Shown: positions 36,437 through 45,335, numbered from the stretch's first letter. The stretch is 64,000 nucleotides of DNA from Paracoccus homiensis (GCF_900111675.1 NZ_FOHO01000002.1:1-64000); one strand, 5' to 3'. Numbers and translations are program-made. Notes: generated by a model not told the origin, from the letters alone.

Positions 36437-38128
36437 ATGAAGACTGCGCTTATCTCGGCACTTGCGATCATGACGGCGGCCCCCGCCCTGGCCGAACGGG
36501 GGGCGGATGGCGATCTGCGTGTCCTTTACTGGCAGGCCGCGTCGGTCCTGAACCCCTATCTGTCAACCAGCGCCAAGGATGTCGAACCGGCTTCGCTGGT
36601 GCTGGAACCCCTGGCCATCGTCGCGGCGGACGGATCCTATCAGACCGTGTTGGCCGAAGAGATCCCCAGCATCGAAAATGGCGGTATCGCCGCTGATTAC
36701 AGCGCGGTCACCTGGCGCCTGAAGCCCGGTCTGACCTGGTCCGATGGCAGCCCGGTCACCGCCGAGGACGTGAAATTCACCGCCGATTACTGCATGGCGC
36801 CCGGCTTTGGCTGCGCGGTTCTGGCCGAGTTCGAGGGCATTTCCAAGGTCGAGGTCATCGACGACCTGACCGTACGGCTCAGCTTTGATCAGCCCAGGTT
36901 TCAACCGCTTCAAGCCTTTCTGGGTCAGCGCACCCCGATCCTGCAAAAGGCACAGTTTCAGGACTGCCTGGGCGCGGCGGGCGCCAGTTGCAGCGCCCAG
37001 AATTTCGGCCCCATCGGCACCGGCCCATTCCGCGTGACGCAGTTCAATCCCGGCGACGTGGTCCAGTTCGACGCGAACCCGAATTACCGCGATGCCGCCA
37101 AGCCCGCCTTTGCCCGCGTCACCATCAAGGGGGGCGGCGATGCCATGGCCGCCGCGCGGGCCGTTCTGGAAACCGGCGAGGTCGATTTCGCCTGGAACCT
37201 GCAACTGCCCCCAGAGGCGATCGCCCAGATGGAAAGCGCGGGCAAGGGTCAGGTCTATACCGCCTTCGGCACGATGGTCGAACGGATCGAGCTGAACCAG
37301 ACCGATCCCTCGGCCGATCTGCCTGCCGAGGAACGCGCCACCAGCGCCCACCCGCATCCCTTCCTGTCCGATCCGGCGGTGCGCAAGGCGCTGTCCATGG
37401 CGATCGACCGCCCGATCATCGCGGAACTGGCCTATGGCCCCGCGGGTCAGCCGACCTGCACCATCACGCCCACCCCGCAGGAATATGTCACCGATGATGA
37501 CAGCTGCCTGACCCAGGATATCGCCGGGGCCAAGGCGCTGCTGGATCAGGCGGGCTGGGTGCCCGGTGGCGACGGCGTGCGCGAAAAGGACGGCGTGCGC
37601 CTGCAGGTCCTGTTCCAGACCAGCGTGAACTCGGTCCGGCAAGACGTGCAATCTCTGGTCAAGCAATGGTGGTCAGAGATCGGCGTCGCGACCGACCTGA
37701 AAACCGTCGAGGGGTCGTCCTTCTTTGGCGGCGACCCGGAAAACCCCGACTCGCTGGCGCGGTTTCTGGCGGATGTGCAGATGTATACCGATGCCTATTA
37801 CCAACCCGATCCCGCGTCGTTCCTGAACGAATTCACCTGCGCCTCGATCCCGCGCCCCGACACGCAGTGGCAGGGCAGCAATTCGCCCCGCTTCTGCGAT
37901 CCGGTCTATGATGAACGGATGGACCTGCTGCACCAGACAGCCGCCTCGGCCGACCGTCAGCAATTCGCGCGCGAGATGGTCGCGATGATCACGACCGAAG
38001 GCCATGTCATGTTGCCGCTGATCCATCGCGGCATGGTCCTGGCCCGCGCCAACAGCCTGCAGGGCACCGCCCCCAACGGATGGGAAGGATCGCTTTGGAA
38101 CATCGCAGATTGGTCACGGGCCAAGTAA
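36437..38128 (+). CDS. ABC transporter periplasmic substrate-binding protein (SBP_bac_5), paralogue 2
   Basis: This second binding protein (563 aa) is clearly a tandem duplicate of paralogue 1. It shares the mature N-terminus ERGADG and the blocks GGGDAMAAARAVLETGE, ALSMAIDRPII and WVPGGDGVREKDGVRL at the same positions, while the ligand-facing regions differ. The signal peptide is MKTALISALAIMTAAPALA. The ATG at 36437 has only a weak ribosome site (CTGGA), unlike the first copy. The permeases follow 22 bases later. The two proteins may deliver different ligands to one channel. Confidence 0.92.
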   Translation: MKTALISALAIMTAAPALAERGADGDLRVLYWQAASVLNPYLSTSAKDVEPASLVLEPLAIVAADGSYQTVLAEEIPSIENGGIAADYSAVTWRLKPGLTWSDGSPVTAEDVKFTADYCMAPGFGCAVLAEFEGISKVEVIDDLTVRLSFDQPRFQPLQAFLGQRTPILQKAQFQDCLGAAGASCSAQNFGPIGTGPFRVTQFNPGDVVQFDANPNYRDAAKPAFARVTIKGGGDAMAAARAVLETGEVDFAWNLQLPPEAIAQMESAGKGQVYTAFGTMVERIELNQTDPSADLPAEERATSAHPHPFLSDPAVRKALSMAIDRPIIAELAYGPAGQPTCTITPTPQEYVTDDDSCLTQDIAGAKALLDQAGWVPGGDGVREKDGVRLQVLFQTSVNSVRQDVQSLVKQWWSEIGVATDLKTVEGSSFFGGDPENPDSLARFLADVQMYTDAYYQPDPASFLNEFTCASIPRPDTQWQGSNSPRFCDPVYDERMDLLHQTAASADRQQFAREMVAMITTEGHVMLPLIHRGMVLARANSLQGTAPNGWEGSLWNIADWSRAK

Positions 38129-38150
38129 CCCCGCCTTATCGGAGCCGCCG

Positions 38151-39158
38151 ATGCTGACATTCACCATCCGCCGACTTCTGCTGGCGATCCCGACCCTGAT
38201 TTTCATCTCTCTGGTGATTTTCCTGCTGCTCGAGGCATCGCCCGGCGACCCCTTGGGCGACGTGCCGCTGACAGTGCCCCCCGAGGTCAAGGAAAAGATG
38301 CGCGAGGCGCTGGGGCTGGGGCAGGCCTGGTACATCCGCTATGTGCTGTGGCTGAAACAGTTCTTCTGGGTCGAACCGCTGTACTGGTTCGATCAGGCCT
38401 TCGGAACCGGCTTCAGCGACGGCATGCAGCGCATCATCAGCTTTCAGTCGCGCAGCCCGGTCTTCGACGTGATCGCGCAGCGCGTGCCGCAGACGCTGAT
38501 CGTGGTCGGCATGTCCTATCTGGTCGGGGTGATGATCGCGATTCCGATCGGCATCCTGTCGGCCTACAAGCAATATTCCTGGTTCGACCAGCTGGGCACC
38601 TTCGTGTCGATGATCGGCTTCTCGATGCCGACCTTCTTTACCGGCGTCGTCCTGATCATCATCTTCGGGGTCAAGCTGCAATGGTTCCCCTCGGTCTATG
38701 ACACCACATTGGAGGTGCGCGACTGGGACAGCTTTCTGGCGCAGGTGCGGCAGATGGTGATGCCTGTGGCGGTGCTGGCACTGTATAATGCCGCGCAGAT
38801 CAGCCGTTTCATGCGCGCTTCGATGCTGGACAATCTGGGACAGGATTACGTGCGCACCGCTCGTGCCAAGGGCCTGGGCGAACGAACCGTGGTGCTGAAA
38901 CATGTGCTGCGCAACAGCCTGATCCCGGTGGTCACGGTGATCGCACTTGGCCTGCCCACGGTCTTTGGCGGTGCGATCATCACCGAACAGGTGTTCAAGG
39001 TGAACGGGCTGGGCCAATTGCTGATCAGCGCCATCCACGCCAATGACATCCCGATGGTGCTGACCCTGACCTTCATCTTCGCGATCCTGATCGTGACCTT
39101 CACCCTGATCGCCGACATTCTCTATGGCGTTCTGGACCCAAGGATCCGCTATGACTGA
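38151..39158 (+). CDS. Peptide-type ABC transporter permease (DppB-like)
   Basis: This is an inner-membrane permease (335 aa) with six membrane segments. An N-terminal anchor (LTFTIRRLLLAIPTLIFISLVIF) and a periplasmic loop precede the BPD_transp_1 core. The EAA-type loop DYVRTARAKGLGERTVVLKHVLRNSLIPVVT near residues 230-262 contacts the ATPase. The second permease gene overlaps its 3' end by eight bases. Confidence 0.94.
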   Translation: MLTFTIRRLLLAIPTLIFISLVIFLLLEASPGDPLGDVPLTVPPEVKEKMREALGLGQAWYIRYVLWLKQFFWVEPLYWFDQAFGTGFSDGMQRIISFQSRSPVFDVIAQRVPQTLIVVGMSYLVGVMIAIPIGILSAYKQYSWFDQLGTFVSMIGFSMPTFFTGVVLIIIFGVKLQWFPSVYDTTLEVRDWDSFLAQVRQMVMPVAVLALYNAAQISRFMRASMLDNLGQDYVRTARAKGLGERTVVLKHVLRNSLIPVVTVIALGLPTVFGGAIITEQVFKVNGLGQLLISAIHANDIPMVLTLTFIFAILIVTFTLIADILYGVLDPRIRYD

Positions 39159-40146
39159 GACCGACCGCCAGCGCGCCCTGAACACCGCGGAACTGATCGA
39201 CGAAACAGCCGCGGCCGCCCCCGTCACATCGGAACTGCCGCCCGAGGACCCGGTTCAGTCAGGTGCCCCACCCCGCAGCCAGTGGCGCGATATCTGGCGC
39301 CAGTTCCGCAGCCACCGGGGCGCGATGATCGCGCTGATCCTGTTCGTGTCGATCCTGCTGTTCGTGTCGGTCGGTCCGCTGATCTGGACAGTGGATCCGA
39401 CCTATGTCGACATCCGCGCGCGCAATTCGGGCTTTACCCCGGCGCATCCCTTCGGCACCGATCAGCTGGGCCGCGACATTCTCGCACGCCTCATGGCGGG
39501 GGGGCGCGTGTCGATCGCCGTTGGGCTGACGGCGATGCTGATCGCGATCTTTCTGGGCAGCCTGATCGGAGTTCTGTCCGGCTATTTCCGCCGTCTTGAC
39601 GCGCCACTGATGCGCCTGACCGAGCTTTTTCTGGCCCTGCCCCTGCTGCCCTTGCTGCTGCTGATGGTCACGCTGTTCCGGGAACCCCTGTCGCAAAGCT
39701 TCGGGCCCGCGATGGGGATCTTCATCCTGATCGTCTCGGCCATCGGCGCGACCAGCTGGATGCAATCGGCCCGGATCGTCCGCGGCGATGTCTTGGGCCT
39801 GAAGGAACGCGAATTCATCCTGGCCGCCAAATCCATCGGCACCCCGCCCACCCGCATGATCTTGCGCCACGTGCTGCCAAATGTGCTGTCCCCCATCATG
39901 GTCGCGGCAACGCTTGGCATCGCCACGGCGATCATCACCGAAAGCGCACTCAGCTTTCTGGGGTTGGGCTTTCCACCCGATTTCCCAACCTGGGGTCGAT
40001 TGCTGTTCGACGCAGTCGATCAGATGGTCCTTTACCCCAGCAGGGTGATCTTGCCGGGCATCTTCATTTCGATGACGGTGCTTTGCGTGAACTATATCGG
40101 CGACGGGCTGCGCGATGCGATGGATCCGCGCATCAGGGGCAGATGA
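39151..40146 (+). CDS. Peptide-type ABC transporter permease (DppC-like)
   Basis: This is the partner permease (331 aa). An N-terminal hydrophilic region of about 50 residues precedes the first membrane helix (MIALILFVSILLFVSVGPLIW). The ABC contact loop reads EREFILAAKSIGTPPTRMILRHVLPNVLSPIMV. HPFGTDQLGRDILARLMAGGRVS is the DppC-family signature. The ATG at 39151 lies inside the end of the upstream permease gene. Confidence 0.94.
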   Translation: MTETDRQRALNTAELIDETAAAAPVTSELPPEDPVQSGAPPRSQWRDIWRQFRSHRGAMIALILFVSILLFVSVGPLIWTVDPTYVDIRARNSGFTPAHPFGTDQLGRDILARLMAGGRVSIAVGLTAMLIAIFLGSLIGVLSGYFRRLDAPLMRLTELFLALPLLPLLLLMVTLFREPLSQSFGPAMGIFILIVSAIGATSWMQSARIVRGDVLGLKEREFILAAKSIGTPPTRMILRHVLPNVLSPIMVAATLGIATAIITESALSFLGLGFPPDFPTWGRLLFDAVDQMVLYPSRVILPGIFISMTVLCVNYIGDGLRDAMDPRIRGR

Positions 40147-40200
40147 GGGGGCGCCGCCCCCGTCCCTGCGGGACTCCCCCGGGATATTTTTGGCACAGAA
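40147..40200 (+). repeat. GC-rich intergenic repeat, copy C
   Basis: GGGGGCG-CCG-CCCCC is followed by a CCCTGCGGG half-site and CTCCCCCGGGATATTTTTGGCAC. It starts at the DppC-like stop and has the same architecture as copy A. Confidence 0.75.
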
Positions 40201-40211
40201 GATGGGCATCT

Positions 40212-40274
40212 CTTGTGCCGAAATATCCTCGGGGGTGAACTGACCGCAGGTCAGGAGGGGGCAGACAGCCCCCT
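40212..40274 (-). repeat. GC-rich intergenic repeat, copy D (inverted relative to C)
   Basis: Read on the minus strand this copy has the GGGGGC hairpin, a CTGACC/GGTCAG-type half-site and the terminal CCCCGAGGATATTTCGGCAC. C and D together form a large inverted repeat between convergent genes. Confidence 0.75.
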
Positions 40275-40284
40275 TCCTTCTTTG

Positions 40285-42618
40285 TCAGTAAGCGGCGCTG
40301 CCGCTGCCTGCGGGCAGGGCGCCGTAAGGCAGCCAGATCGTCTTGGTCCGGGTCGCGTGGCGCAAGAACAGCTCGCCCTGTGCGTCATGCTTGGTCCAGT
40401 CGCGATGGGCTGGCGACCACACGGGCTTCAGGTTCCCACCGGCGGCCTGTTCGATACGGGTCAACCCGTCACGGCTGCCGACATACCACATGGCCGCGAC
40501 AGCATCATGGGCAGCTGCGGTCTGGGCCAATTCATCCTTTGCCCCTGTCAGGATGTTGACGACGCCGCCCGGCAGGTCGGAGGTGTCAAAGACCTGATAA
40601 AGTTCGGCCAGGGCCAGCGGATCGTCCTGTGCGCCAATCACGACCGTGCTGTTGCCCATGGCAATGGCCGGAAGGACCAGCGACATGAACGCCGCCAGCG
40701 GCTGCGCATTCGGGCAGGCGATCGCCATGACACCGTAAGGTTCGGGCAGCACATTGACCAGATGTCCGGGCTTGGCCTGCACATTCGCGCCGTCGAACTT
40801 GTCGGCCCAGGCGGCGTAGTGGAACGCCCGGGCGATCGCCGTGTCGATTTCGGCCTTGCTGGTCAGGCGCTGGAAATCGTCGGCGCGGGCCGCAAGGTTC
40901 TCGGCGATGTAATACAGCACCTGTGCACGGGCATGGCCGCCCATCGCAGCCCATTTGCCGGATTTCGTCGCCGCCTCGACCGCGTTGCGCATGTCCTTGC
41001 GGTTGGCAAGCGGCGCAAGGCCGCCAGGAACCGTGTAGTTCGCACCGCCATCGGGGCGTTTCTGGGCACCACCGATATACAGTTTAGCGGTACGGTCGAT
41101 CCCGTGCCCCTTGCCGGTCACGTCGTCCATCAGCCGGACGGGTTTCGGGGCGGGTTCCTTGACGACCTTCACCGCCGGTTCGGCCAGATAGTCCAGCATC
41201 CCGGCCGCGCCGCCTTCGCGGCCAAAGCCGCTTTCGCGATAGCCGCCGAACGGGGCAGCCGCGTCGAACATGTTGGCGCAGTTGATCCACAGCACGCCCG
41301 CCTTGATCCGTGCGGCGATATCCGTCGCGACCGTCGCGCTTTCGGACCAGACCGAACCCGCAAGCCCGTAGCGGGTGTTGTTTGCCAGCTCGACCGCCTC
41401 ATCCGCCGTGCGGAACGTCGACAGCGTGGCGATGGGCCCGAAGATTTCCTGTTCCATGCCCGGATTTGCGGGCGCGATGTTCTTCAGGTAACCCGGCGCG
41501 ATAAAGCACCCCTCACCCGGTTGACCGCCGACCAGTTCGGCACCGGCATCTGTCGCGGCCTTGCAGATCGACAGGACCCGATCCTTCTGCACCGGATCGA
41601 CGATGGCCCCGATATCGGTCGATTTGTCCAGGGGCGCGCCCAGACGCAGCCGCTGCATTCGCGCAGTCAGCAGCGTCTCGAACCGCGCAGCGACCGATTC
41701 CGCCACCAGAATACGCGACCCCGCGCAGCAGACCTGGCCCTGGTTGAACCAGATGGAATCGACGACGCCCTCGACGGCGGCGTCCAGATCGGCGTCGTCC
41801 ATGACGATGAAGGGCGACTTGCCGCCCAGTTCCAGTGTCAGTTTCCTGCCCGTGCCCGCCGTCTGCGCGGCAATCGCACGGCCAACCTCGGTCGAGCCGG
41901 TGAAGGCGATCTTGTCGACCTCGGCCGCGACCATTGCCGCGCCGGTTTTACCGTCGCCGGTGACGATGTTCACCACGCCTTCGGGCAGGCCCACCTCGCG
42001 GCAGATTTCGGCAAAGGCCAGCGCGGTGAGAGAGGTGTATTCAGCGGGCTTCAGCACCACGGTATTGCCCGCCGCCAGCGCGGGCGCGATCTTCCATGCC
42101 AGCATCAGCAGCGGAAAGTTCCACGGGATGATCTGCGCGCAGACACCCAGCGGGGCGTGGCCCGGGAACCGCTCGTCGCGCAGTTCGGCCCAGCCCGCGT
42201 GGTGATAGAAATGCCGGGCGACCAGAGGAATATCGATGTCGCGGCTTTCGCGGATCGGCTTGCCGTTATCCAGCGTTTCAAGCACGGACAGAAAGCGTTC
42301 GCGCTTCTGGATATGACGGGCAAGCGCATATAGATGCCGCGCCCGGTCGGTGCCCGACAGTTTGGCCCATTTCGGCTGCGCCTTGCGGGCCGCCTTGACG
42401 GCCTCGGCGACATCCTCGGCGCTGCCTTGCGACAGTTCGGCCAGAACCTCGCCGGTCGAGGGGTCGCGGCTGGCAAAGCAATCGGCGGGCTTGGTGAAAT
42501 CGCCCCCGATGAAATGGCCGAACTGCCCACGGCTGGCCAACCAATCGCGGACGGCGCTGCTGTCTTCGACCGAGGGGCCGTATTCCATGCTGGTCATGAT
42601 CTCACTCACGCGGCTCAT
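40285..42618 (-). CDS. Bidomain aldehyde dehydrogenase, ALDH16-like
   Basis: This 777-aa protein is an NAD(P)-dependent aldehyde dehydrogenase with a second, degenerate ALDH domain. The first domain (about residues 25-490) is complete: PWNFPLLMLAWKIAPALAAGN, FTGSTEVG, the general-base Glu in LELGGKSP, the nucleophile Cys297 in FNQGQVCCAGSR, and EIFGPI. The second domain (about 510-777) resembles the N-terminal half of an ALDH (LPEPYGVMAIACPNAQPLAAFMS) but lacks an active-site Cys. This layout matches bacterial ALDH16. It lies nine bases after deoC, so acetaldehyde is a reasonable substrate by inference. Confidence 0.88.
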   Translation of the reverse strand: MSRVSEIMTSMEYGPSVEDSSAVRDWLASRGQFGHFIGGDFTKPADCFASRDPSTGEVLAELSQGSAEDVAEAVKAARKAQPKWAKLSGTDRARHLYALARHIQKRERFLSVLETLDNGKPIRESRDIDIPLVARHFYHHAGWAELRDERFPGHAPLGVCAQIIPWNFPLLMLAWKIAPALAAGNTVVLKPAEYTSLTALAFAEICREVGLPEGVVNIVTGDGKTGAAMVAAEVDKIAFTGSTEVGRAIAAQTAGTGRKLTLELGGKSPFIVMDDADLDAAVEGVVDSIWFNQGQVCCAGSRILVAESVAARFETLLTARMQRLRLGAPLDKSTDIGAIVDPVQKDRVLSICKAATDAGAELVGGQPGEGCFIAPGYLKNIAPANPGMEQEIFGPIATLSTFRTADEAVELANNTRYGLAGSVWSESATVATDIAARIKAGVLWINCANMFDAAAPFGGYRESGFGREGGAAGMLDYLAEPAVKVVKEPAPKPVRLMDDVTGKGHGIDRTAKLYIGGAQKRPDGGANYTVPGGLAPLANRKDMRNAVEAATKSGKWAAMGGHARAQVLYYIAENLAARADDFQRLTSKAEIDTAIARAFHYAAWADKFDGANVQAKPGHLVNVLPEPYGVMAIACPNAQPLAAFMSLVLPAIAMGNSTVVIGAQDDPLALAELYQVFDTSDLPGGVVNILTGAKDELAQTAAAHDAVAAMWYVGSRDGLTRIEQAAGGNLKPVWSPAHRDWTKHDAQGELFLRHATRTKTIWLPYGALPAGSGSAAY

Positions 42619-42627
42619 ACTTGGTCC

Positions 42628-43569
42628 TCAGGCGATGGCTTGGCGATGGGCGGCGGCATAGCGGCCCGTCACATGATGGCTGATCTGGCGTTCAATATCG
42701 CCCAGCAGACTGCTGGCGCCGATGCGGAACAGGTCGGGCGACAGCCAGTCGCGGCCCAGTTCTTCATGCATCATGACCTGCCAGCTGATCGCATCCTTGG
42801 CGGTGCGCAGCCCGCCCGCGGGTTTGAAGCCGACGGTGTGGCCGGTCTGATCGCGATAGTCGCGGATCGCGCGGCACATCACCAGGCTGACCGGCAGGGT
42901 CGCATTCACGCCCTCTTTCCCGGTCGAAGTCTTGATCCAGTCCGAGCCCGCCTGCATCGCGACATGGCTGGCCTTGGCAACGTTTTCCAGCGATTTCAGG
43001 TCACCCGTGGCCAGGATCGCCTTCATCCGGGCCGGACCGCAGGCCTCGCGCATGGCGCGCAATTCGTCATACAGCGCCGACCATTCGCCGCGCAGCACAT
43101 AGGCGCGGGTGATCACGATGTCGATTTCATCGGCCCCCTGGTCCAGCGCGTATCTGATTTCAGCCAGACGCAGATCCAGCGGCATCAGACCGGCCGGAAA
43201 GCCGGTTGCGACGCTGGCGACGGGAATGCCGGAATTGCCAAGCGCGCGTTTCGCCGCGCCAACCATCGTCGGATAGACGCAGACCGCGCCCGTGGTCAGC
43301 CCCTCGACGCCCATCGCCTGCAGCAGATCGGGCGCGACCGGTTGGCGGGCCTTGGCGCACAGGCGGGCCACCCGATCCTCGGTATCGTCGCCTGCCAGCG
43401 TCGTCAGGTCGATGCAGCGGATTGCGTTCAGCAGCCACGCCGCCTGATGATCCTTCTTCAGGCTGCGCCGCGCGGGCAGTGTCGCGGCGCGGCGTTCGAC
43501 GGCGGGTGTGTTGATGCGGATATCGGCAAAGCCGTCAATGCGCAGTTCGGTGCCGGGATTGGTGCTCAT
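42628..43569 (-). CDS. deoC: Deoxyribose-phosphate aldolase
   Basis: DeoC (313 aa) cleaves 2-deoxyribose-5-phosphate to acetaldehyde and glyceraldehyde-3-phosphate. The TIM-barrel motifs are readable: IDLTTL, VCVYPTMV, EIDIVI, WIKTSTGKEGVNAT with the Schiff-base Lys, and VGFKPAGGLRT with the second active-site Lys. It is longer than the E. coli enzyme (about 259 aa) by an N-terminal extension of about 40 residues. The ATG at 43569 overlaps the upstream DUF1523 gene stop by four bases. The ALDH gene follows directly. Confidence 0.94.
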   Translation of the reverse strand: MSTNPGTELRIDGFADIRINTPAVERRAATLPARRSLKKDHQAAWLLNAIRCIDLTTLAGDDTEDRVARLCAKARQPVAPDLLQAMGVEGLTTGAVCVYPTMVGAAKRALGNSGIPVASVATGFPAGLMPLDLRLAEIRYALDQGADEIDIVITRAYVLRGEWSALYDELRAMREACGPARMKAILATGDLKSLENVAKASHVAMQAGSDWIKTSTGKEGVNATLPVSLVMCRAIRDYRDQTGHTVGFKPAGGLRTAKDAISWQVMMHEELGRDWLSPDLFRIGASSLLGDIERQISHHVTGRYAAAHRQAIA

Positions 43570-44237
43570 TTGCGCGGTTTTCCTTTCACACGGTCCAGCC
43601 AGCCGCGCATGCGGCCACTGGCCTCGGTCGCCTCGGCGCTGACACGGTCGCTTGCGCGATCCCAGCCATCATCGACGGATTTCAGCGCCGGGTCGATGGT
43701 GCGTTCGCGGAACTGGGCCCACATCCGCCAGAACAGCGCCAGCAGCATCAGCAGAAAGCCGCAGATCACCATGGCGGCCCAGTTGCGCGGACGTTCATCG
43801 GGACCGGCCAGCGTGTCGATCGCGATGGCGTTGGGATAGGCGGTCAGCCAGGGCAGCCGCCAGCCATAGGCCGTGACGCTGACCCAGGTCGGATCGCTTT
43901 TGCCCGATTTCAGATTGGTCGCCTCGGCATGCAGATTGGCGCTGTCATATTTGAAATAGGGCGGCCAGATCCATCCGGTATCCTCGTTGCGATAGACGAA
44001 GACCTTGCCGTTCGGGCGCACTGTCTCGATAAAGCGCACGTCGCGCTGCCCGGCCGAATTCTCGACCGTTCCGGCATCGTCGGCGGCATAGAAGATCGCG
44101 TTGGACGAGGTGACCGCCGTCAGCCGGTTATAGGTATTGGTGATGCGGACCGTGTTCTTCGAGGGCAGCGCGTAGTCGAGGAACAGAAACACCACGACCC
44201 CCAGCAGGACCCCAAGAACGACTTTGACGTAATGCAT
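43566..44237 (-). CDS. DUF1523-like membrane protein
   Basis: This 223-aa protein resembles the DUF1523 family common in Rhodobacterales. It has an N-terminal membrane anchor (about residues 5-24) and a periplasmic beta-rich domain (VRITNTYNRLTAV ... GKVFVYRNEDTGWIWPPYFKYD). A second membrane helix (about 154-172, WAAMVICGFLLMLLALFWRMW) and a charged, cytoplasmic amphipathic tail follow. Function is unknown. Its stop overlaps the deoC start (ATGA), so the two are translationally coupled. Confidence 0.8.
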   Translation of the reverse strand: MHYVKVVLGVLLGVVVFLFLDYALPSKNTVRITNTYNRLTAVTSSNAIFYAADDAGTVENSAGQRDVRFIETVRPNGKVFVYRNEDTGWIWPPYFKYDSANLHAEATNLKSGKSDPTWVSVTAYGWRLPWLTAYPNAIAIDTLAGPDERPRNWAAMVICGFLLMLLALFWRMWAQFRERTIDPALKSVDDGWDRASDRVSAEATEASGRMRGWLDRVKGKPRK

Positions 44238-44253
44238 GATTGCAAGCAGCCCC

Positions 44254-44535
44254 TTACTGCCAGTTCACCTGAATGACGATCCCGATGATGGCGAACGTCG
44301 GAATGATGAAGACCAGCCACAGCAGCCGGGACTTCAATGTCTTGTCGAAGCCGACCATCGCCCTGCGCACGAATTCGTCCCTGTCGCGGCTGTCGCCGGA
44401 TCGGTCGGGATGACGTTCGTCCCACAGCGTTTCCAGCCGCTCGCGTCTCAGCGACCTGATATAGATACGCAGCAACAGATAAAACATCGCCTCGATCAGA
44501 AAGACGAGAACGATCAGGCGGAACAATGCGGCCAT
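44254..44535 (-). CDS. Small two-helix membrane protein, unknown function
   Basis: This protein of 93 aa has hydrophobic segments at about residues 4-24 and 70-90. They are separated by a charged loop (RSLRRERLETLWDERHPDRS ... RDEFVRRAM). The ATG at 44535 has an ideal AGGAGG six bases upstream, so a longer frame starting at 44568 is rejected. It lies 16 bases upstream of the DUF1523 gene on the same strand and is probably co-transcribed with it. I do not recognise the family. Confidence 0.72.
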   Translation of the reverse strand: MAALFRLIVLVFLIEAMFYLLLRIYIRSLRRERLETLWDERHPDRSGDSRDRDEFVRRAMVGFDKTLKSRLLWLVFIIPTFAIIGIVIQVNWQ

Positions 44536-44603
44536 GTCACGCCTCCTTCGTCGGCACGGTGCCAACAAAGGCTAGCACGCCGCCGCCGAAAAGGACCAGT
44601 GCG

Positions 44604-45161
44604 CTAGTCCGTGACCTCGCGAAACCAGATCTCGTCGCATTCGGTCGCAAAGCCGTATTGATCGACCGCCATGGCCTGATCCTGCCCGTCCGGGGCGGTC
44701 AGCCGCCAATGCGTGGCATCCACGCGCCGCAGCGTCCGCGCCATCGGTTGCAGGCCCCAGTTTTCGCGGTGCAGGCTGACCGTCTGAAGATCGACCTCAT
44801 CCCCCGGCCGCCCCATCGCCCGGCGCAACGTGAACAGACGGCAGGCTGGCGTGACACAAAGTTCCAGATCATCGGCGGATTCGCTGCCGGGCAGACCGCG
44901 GCCGTTCATCCCCCACAGCCCGTCGGCACGACGCCGGATCGACAGATCGACCGGGGCACCCCCGACGATGCCGCGCAGACGCGCCGCCTGCACGTTCCAT
45001 GCCTGATCCGAGGTCATGTGATAGGACAGCCACGCCGGCTTGCGGTCATGTGCCCAGACGGTCGCGCCATGCACCTGCCATCCCGCATCGGATCGCGTCA
45101 GGCTGCAGGCATCATGCCCCGTTCCGTCGGCCCTGCGCCACAAAACATCTACAGAACTCAT
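44604..45161 (-). CDS. Putative glycolipid-binding family protein
   Basis: This 185-aa soluble protein resembles the putative glycolipid-binding family (formerly DUF1089). Supporting features are an N-terminal VLWRRADGTGHDACSLTR, a central WAHDRKPAWLSYHMTSDQAWNV and ELCVTPACRLFTLRR. The Trp/Tyr-rich C-terminal part ends VDQYGFATECDEIWFREVTD. No signal peptide is visible. The chosen start (45161) follows GGAGTGGGG; a start 12 codons upstream lacks a site. The role in the cell is not known. It is the first gene of the minus-strand run that leads to deoC, with a 68-base gap. Confidence 0.65.
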   Translation of the reverse strand: MSSVDVLWRRADGTGHDACSLTRSDAGWQVHGATVWAHDRKPAWLSYHMTSDQAWNVQAARLRGIVGGAPVDLSIRRRADGLWGMNGRGLPGSESADDLELCVTPACRLFTLRRAMGRPGDEVDLQTVSLHRENWGLQPMARTLRRVDATHWRLTAPDGQDQAMAVDQYGFATECDEIWFREVTD

Positions 45162-45174
45162 TAACACCCCACTC

Positions 45175-45276
45175 CCGGCACGAAATGCCGGTCGCACCCG
45201 CCGAACACATACCCAGGAAACAAAGATGGCGGTGCGAATACTGTAGAAGGTTAATCACGAAGAACAAAGTCGTGAT
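45175..45276. promoter_or_regulatory. Divergent control region with two inverted repeats
   Basis: The 174-base gap between divergent genes holds CCGGCA-CGAAA-TGCCGG (45175-45191) and ATCACGA-N9-TCGTGAT (45254-45276). The second dyad lies 60 bases before the M20 gene start, a suitable operator position. A minimal open frame (ATG GCG GTG CGA ATA CTG TAG, 45226-45246) with an AGGAAAC site lies between them. Confidence 0.4.
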
Positions 45277-45335
45277 GTCAAACAGCTGACAGAATTTGCG
45301 TTGTCATGGCCCCCGAACGCCCCTAGCCTGCCACC

